From: Dreissena polymorpha | Lineage: Eukaryota; Mollusca; Bivalvia; Myida; Dreissenidae | Assembly (NCBI RefSeq): GCF_020536995.1 | Contig: NC_068355.1 | Coordinates: forward strand, 76,508,026 to 76,572,025 | Direction: 5' to 3' | DNA length: 64,000 nt | Shown: one piece after another, positions 58,769 through 64,000 of the stretch | Position numbering within the stretch: the stretch's first letter is position 1 | Layout: every line of letters starts with the position of its first letter | The notes under the pieces: model-generated | Seen by the model: only the letters and a program-made list of their open reading frames with translations | What the model was told of the DNA's origin: nothing | Database searches by the model: none | Made by a program: the position numbers and the translations under genes

Positions 58769-60256
58769 GTACTGTTCTTCATTTACATTGCCAGATTGAA
58801 CAGTTTATTGTTTTGGTGGTGTATAATTCCCTTTTTATGTCTAGAAACAAGTAGTTGCATGTAAGATCTTCATCTGAAATAATCAAAGTTCATTACTTTA
58901 CAATGTATAGTTTTCAGATTTATTATGTTTTAGTCTACATCATTAGATAATAATTACCTCTCTTGTTTATGGATAAGCTCTTCTAGTATAATCCTTTTAT
59001 TAAGCTTTTATAAGCTCAAAAGGATTACTGCACATTATATTTATGCCCCCCTTCAAAGAAGAGGGGGGTATATTGTTTTGCACATGTCGGTTGGTTGGTC
59101 CACCAGACGGTTTCCGGATGATTACTCAAGAATGCTTTGGCCTAGGATCATGAAACTTCATAGGTACATTGATCATGACTGGCAGATGGACCCCTATTGA
59201 TTTTAAGGTCACTAGGTCAAAGGTCAAGGTCACAGTGACTCGAAATAGAAAAATGGTTTCCTGATGATAAATCAAAAATGCTTAGGCCTGGGATCATGAA
59301 CTTCATAAGTAGATTGATCATGACTGGCAGATGACCCCTATTGATTTTCAGGTCACTAGGTCAAAGGTCAAGGTCACAGTGACTCGAAATAGTAAAATGG
59401 TTTCCGGATGATAACTCAAGAATGCTTACGCCTAGGATTATGAAACTTCATAGGTACATTGATCATGACTGGCAGATGACCCCTATTGATTTCAGGTCAC
59501 TAGGTCAAAGGTCAAGGTCACAGTGACAAAAAATGTATTCACACAATGGCTGCCACTACAACTGACAGCCCATATGGGGGACATGCATGTTTTACAAACA
59601 GCCCTTGTTAAACATTTACATTAATACATCAGTTTTCACTTTATTTCCTCTCATAACCAATTCACTTAAAGTTTGTCAGTTTGTTCAAAAAGCATATTCC
59701 TGTAAGCAGTTTGTTGTCCCTATTACCAAAGACCTATAAAGACACAAAGATTAAAAACATCCATAGGGACTAATAGAAAGTATAGGAAATTCTCACCGCT
59801 AAGATATACATCACGTGACATCAATTGGGCAGTCGCTGATCTCCTTCTGTTATCTGGTAATATCATTCATTATGGCAGTGTGTCTGCACGCTTGATTCCA
59901 ATAAACAATATTTCATGACTATGCACAATAAAACTGAAAATAAGAAGATAAGCCCCAATATTCAAATGTAAGAACTTTTGTAATGTCCAAAAAAAGTCAT
60001 TTTCCTTTTTTCGTCACAAAAATCATTATTGCAGGTATCTACAATTCATCTTTAAGAAGTGGGATAAATATCATCAATAACAAAATTAATTTGGCAAGGG
60101 ATATCAATTCAATGAATTGCTTTGTTTTAAGTCATATAAATTGCTAACCTCATTCTGTAAACATAAGTGCTGTAACTGTTATAATTACTGGAAGTACTTA
60201 CAAATGTCATGTTCATATGACTCAATAACATTACAAGCTTTTTCCTGTTGTTTCAG
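58769..60256 (+). other. Intron of the BCL9-like gene
   Basis: GT at 58769, TTTCAG at 60251-60256. The split codon G|AC joins SMPP to DPNDPMMYGIG, a phase-1 intron. It contains the repeat element 59042-59609 and is otherwise featureless. Confidence 0.85.
59042..59609. repeat. TATGCCCCCTTCGAAGAAG repeat family, three-monomer copy
   Basis: Starts ATGCCCCCCTTCAAAGAAGA and ends ACAAACAGCCCTTGTT, as at 56366-56646. The core has three copies of about 150 bases, each with CTCAAGAATGCTT.GGCCTA, GATCATGACTGGCAGATG and AAGGTCAAGGTCACAGTGAC. It is intronic, in sense with the BCL9-like gene. Confidence 0.9.
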
Positions 60257-62942
60257 ACCCTAATGACCCTATGATGTACGGCATTGGTCAAAGAAAGAAC
60301 TCTTTCTCTGGAATGGATCATTTGGGACCCATGGGGCCAGTCATGGGACCTGTAATGGACCCAATCATGCAACAAGGATCTCCAATGAATCACAGTATGC
60401 CTGGGCACATGGGTAACATGCCAAGTTCGCACCCTGGCCCCATGAAAGGCCCTCAGGTGTCGATACAGCGGGCAGGCAACCCAGAACAATTTATACCTGA
60501 AATGCCTGCCGCTGTCCCAAATAGTTTCTGCAAGCAAACCACCTCCAAGCTATGCACAGTCCACAAAGAGAAAACGGGACGATATGGAAGAATTGTGTAA
60601 AAACTTACAACCAACACCATCACCTCAGCATATAAGTTATCTCAATCAGTTTGATGGTCAGGAACTGACAATAACTAAGCAAATCAACACAGCATATCGT
60701 GATACGAACACTAGTGAGTCCCAATCAAATCATTATACTCAGAACAATCAAATGGTGAACTCCCCATTGCATGCTCCGGGATCTAATAAAGGCCCCATGT
60801 CCAACTCCAGCCAAACATCTAGTGGCCAGTTGGCCAGTCCGGGTCCAGTTAGTGTAACACAAAATTCAGGACAAGGCCCTGGCCCGGGTCAAATATCGGG
60901 AGCAAGCATGCGTCTATCTCACTACGATCCTCAACAACAAGCACCTCAAAATAGCGTAGTATCTCAAACTCGCCAACAACGCCCACCGGAAAATCATCGC
61001 TCTCTAATAACATTACTTCTGCAAGTCTGGCCAACTTGGCTAAAGGCGTGGAGAACCTATCCCATCAGATGCAGCAGCATATGATGCAGGGCGGTCCTTT
61101 CCACAGCATACAGAGTGCAGGGTCAACAGCAGCAGCAGCAGCAACAACAGCAGCAGCAGCAGTTATCTCAAGGTGGCCAGGGGCAGGTAACCACACAGAC
61201 ATCCCAGCAAGGCAATCAATCATCACAATCCACACCCAAACCCCTCACAAGGCCTCTCATAGTGCGCCCAATGTCAATAACACATTTGTGAACAATAATG
61301 TAAACATTAACCAGTTAAACATTCAAAGTGTGAATCACCAAGGCGGAGGAGCTGGAAATAACTATAACCCGAACAGCAGTTGTGCTTCTATGCAAGTGCA
61401 GCAAACAAATATGGAACAAAGTATGAATGTTCCAAGTGGTGGCATGGCCAGTATGACACAAGCTGGGAGCATGTCCCAGACCAGTATGACACAAAGTTCA
61501 ATGAACGCTAGTAACCCTGGTATGATGATGAATGGTAACAAGATGATCCAGACTGGATCTTTGAATATGAAAGATGTCAACTATGGTGGGATGGGTCCAC
61601 CCTCCGGAATGCATAAACAAATGTCCCCTTTTGCTCAGTCTCAGAACCCTCAACAAGTGCCTACATCGGGACGCCCATGTCTCCCTGTTACCCTGCTAGC
61701 TCAATGGGCATGCTAATGTTACAGTACAACAGAAAGCTCCAAACACAATACAGTATCTGCGCTGCTATCCAATCAATATGCTTCCAGAAACCAAATCTAT
61801 GGGCAAGCCAGACTTGGACTTCATGAGTCAGTTTACAAATTCAGTTGGAAATATGGATAACAAAGTGCCATCATCGCAAAATGCAGTATTTCCCAGGTGG
61901 AGGTGGACCAAATAGTCATGGGAGGGTCATGTATGGGGGGCCACCTGGGAGTATGGGGCCTATGGATGGAAGAATGAGTACCTTCTATGGGAATGGGGCC
62001 TGGTGGTCCACAAGACCCAAGGTTTGGTGGTCCTTCCATGTCTGATCCACGCATGGATCCTCGTATGGGGCCATCAATGGGTGGGGATCCTAGGATGGGA
62101 CCTTCAGGGGATCCCAGAATGGTAGGAAGACCCGATGGTAGAATGGGTATGGATATGGGTATGGGCATGGGTTGTGATCCAAGAATGGGACCTGGTGGGA
62201 TGGGGCCAATGTCAGATCTCAGAATGGGTCCTGGTCAGGGCCCATGATGGGTATGGGTCCAGGGTCCGGTCCAATGGGTCCCATGAGACCAGGCTCCAGG
62301 GGAAGTCCTTTCAGCGGGCCTATTGGGCCAGCTGTCCAACAGTCCATGATGATGAGGCGTGCTAGTCCTGATCTGCCCATGGGCAATAATAATAGTCACG
62401 AACAAATGCATGCTATGAATATGAACTCAAGTCTTGGTGGTCCAATGTCAGCACTAAGTTCTATGACTGGTAACCCCATGACATCAATGAGCAATATGTC
62501 AAATAGTCTCATGAATGACTCCATGTCTATGGGTCCCATGGTTAGTGGTCCTCCAAGTATGGGTTCTTCAATGCCTTATAATAGTCCCCCATACAGTGGA
62601 GGTCCAATGGGTAGTCCTATGATGCCTTCAGGTCACTCTGGTTTGCAAGGGCCTCGAATGCATGGACCGAGTATGGGTCAGATGCCTCAGATGTCACGGT
62701 CGGGTCCTTTCCCACGACAGCCAAGCCCAGGCATGCGAATGTCTGGCCCAGGAATGGGCCCTGGGGGTCCATTAAGTCCAGGAGCGCCTGGCTATAACAA
62801 CCAGCAGTACCAGCAATTCCAACAGCAGTTATATGCCCAGGGCAGGCAAAGGCAGATATCCCCAATGGATGGTATGATGGGTCAGCCAGGCGGATATGGG
62901 CCCATGGGGCCTGGGATGATGCCCAACATGCATGGAATGTGA
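60257..62942 (+). CDS. BCL9/Legless homologue, last coding exon (C-terminus)
   Basis: It begins DPNDPMMYGIGQRKNSFSG and ends GPMGPGMMPNMHGM with TGA at 62940-62942. Conserved-looking islands in a Met/Gly/Pro/Ser/Gln-rich protein: PPPSYAQSTKRKRDDMEEL then KNLQPTPSPQHISYLNQFDG then QELTITKQI (60545-60690); NITSASLANLAKGVENLSHQ (61000-61070); VQQKAPNTIQYL and KPDLDFMSQFTNSVGNMDN (61720-61860), comparable to BCL9's late 'PSQTLQYFPR'; then DPRM-type repeats (62040-62220). Such C-terminal parts act in transcriptional activation (family knowledge). Frame changes occur near 60520, 60985, 61690-61720 (several), about 61865, about 61985 and about 62240, plus an ambiguous pair around 61115-61250, where a 13-Gln run in frame 2 competes with an Ala run in frame 1. 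Confidence 0.82.
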
Positions 62943-64000
62943 ACTTGTTGAACTGCATCATACTGTGTCGAGTTCACTACTGTGATTTAGGGGCATCCAA
63001 ATGTGGAGTAATGTCACAGCTGGCCACAAGTTGTGGAGGATGTTGACAGTGAAAGGTTAATGAATTGTGCACTTCATGAACAGACATACTCAAGGGAAGC
63101 TTAAAACATTTTAAGAAGAAAACATTGAAAAGAAAAACATGTTTTAAGAAGAGAAGACGAACAGTACAATTATGGTTGTGAATATATTTTATGTGTACGT
63201 ATTGCACAATCGATTTAGATGACTAGATGAGATGGCTGCCAAAAAAGTTGACATCGCTCAGTGTTTGTGTACATAAAAGACAGGTGTAGCAAGGGTTACT
63301 TCAGAACTGACGCTCAATGTGATTAAAAATTACATACAAATCCATAGACCATGTATTGGGGATAACATATGAGTTGCCATAGTTACCATTTCCTAATTGA
63401 ATAGGTGATCGCAGTGTGTGTGAATATGCTGTTTACTTTCTAGTGTGTATGTATCCAAAACTAATGAGAACATTATTAATTTAGGAAATATGTTGAAAAT
63501 GTTTGGGTAGTTTAGATATATGAGTTGATACACAGTGAATTTAAAATGAACATTTAATGCCAGGTCTTGGAAAGTGAACTTACATTAAATTAAATACATG
63601 TATGTCGCAAATGTAAGTGATTATGTTTAGATTTCTATAATTCTATTAAAGATGTAATATGATAGTACACTGCTCAATTTGTTAATCAAGTTATTCATTA
63701 TGACAACAGTGTTTTATTTAGATTCATATTGTAAAAAAAATCTTACCAGTAATTATTTATATTTCGTATTTTAATTTTTTTATTTAAACAATTTAATAAG
63801 AGAATCATCAACGGTACCCATCTGATATTAATCAAACATTTTGGCATTTTACCTAAAAATAATATGCAAAATAAGGTTAATGATTTGCGTTCAATAATAT
63901 TAAGCCCAAAATGTAACTAAGAACTTGATAGGCTTATATATGCTTATCCAACAGTTGACACATTGTTAATCCTCTGCCCCTCTGGTTGGTTAATGTCAGC
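62943..64000 (+). other. 3' UTR and downstream of the BCL9-like gene
   Basis: AT-rich, no further gene. A possible poly(A) signal ATTAAA lies at 63645-63650. The true transcript end is unknown. Confidence 0.5.
63645..63650 (+). terminator. Candidate poly(A) signal
   Basis: ATTAAA about 700 bases after the BCL9-like stop codon, followed by T/A-rich sequence. Weak evidence; other A/T-rich hexamers lie nearby. Confidence 0.3.

Overview
The window looks like nuclear DNA of a bivalve mollusc, most likely a dreissenid (zebra/quagga-type) mussel. The evidence is AT-rich intergenic DNA, spliced genes with GT-AG introns, tRNA-derived SINEs, several LINE clades, and a short inverted-repeat element with TGTGCGGACTGCACAGGCTA-type arms that I remember as very abundant in Dreissena. 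The species call is recollection plus inference. One 100-base N gap (54440-54539) marks a scaffold join.

Only two host genes can be read with confidence. (1) On the minus strand, three exons (28118-28330, 25782-25995, 22618-22856) join in phase into a 221-residue SnoaL/NTF2-like protein of the 'pathogen-related protein' family. (2) At the right end, plus strand, two large exons (57827-58768 and 60257-62942) encode the middle and C-terminal parts of a BCL9/Legless homologue, the Wnt co-activator that links beta-catenin to Pygopus. Its beta-catenin-binding helix (HD2) is clear. The reading frame is broken by about ten one-base shifts, several in homopolymers, so it is either a poorly polished gene or a decaying copy. 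Its Pygopus-binding HD1 was not found in the window.

The rest is mostly mobile and repetitive DNA. Left third (0-22 kb): degenerate minisatellites, a TTAA-flanked MITE holding a tRNA-like sequence, three LINE fragments, and a 2.9-kb TA-flanked inverted-repeat element built from AAACCGTCC/GGACGGTTT dyads that was later split by a LINE. Middle (29-35 kb): a broken PIF1-like helicase gene, interrupted by an array of about 165-bp monomers, facing a degraded P-element/THAP9-type transposase remnant. Centre (35-48 kb): a satellite of about 27 dimeric 330-bp units, itself split by a 3.18-kb element with 33-bp perfect terminal inverted repeats and a TTA target duplication. That element carries a promoter-like stretch, an ATG in good context, a 74-codon open exon and a splice donor. 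A second, decayed copy of it lies at 51.28-53.1 kb. Right (54-60 kb): three further families with conserved flanks around tandem cores of about 155-175 bp. Several of these repeat families end in, or begin with the complement of, CTTGTT.

No rRNA, intact tRNA gene, CRISPR array or virus-derived element was recognised.
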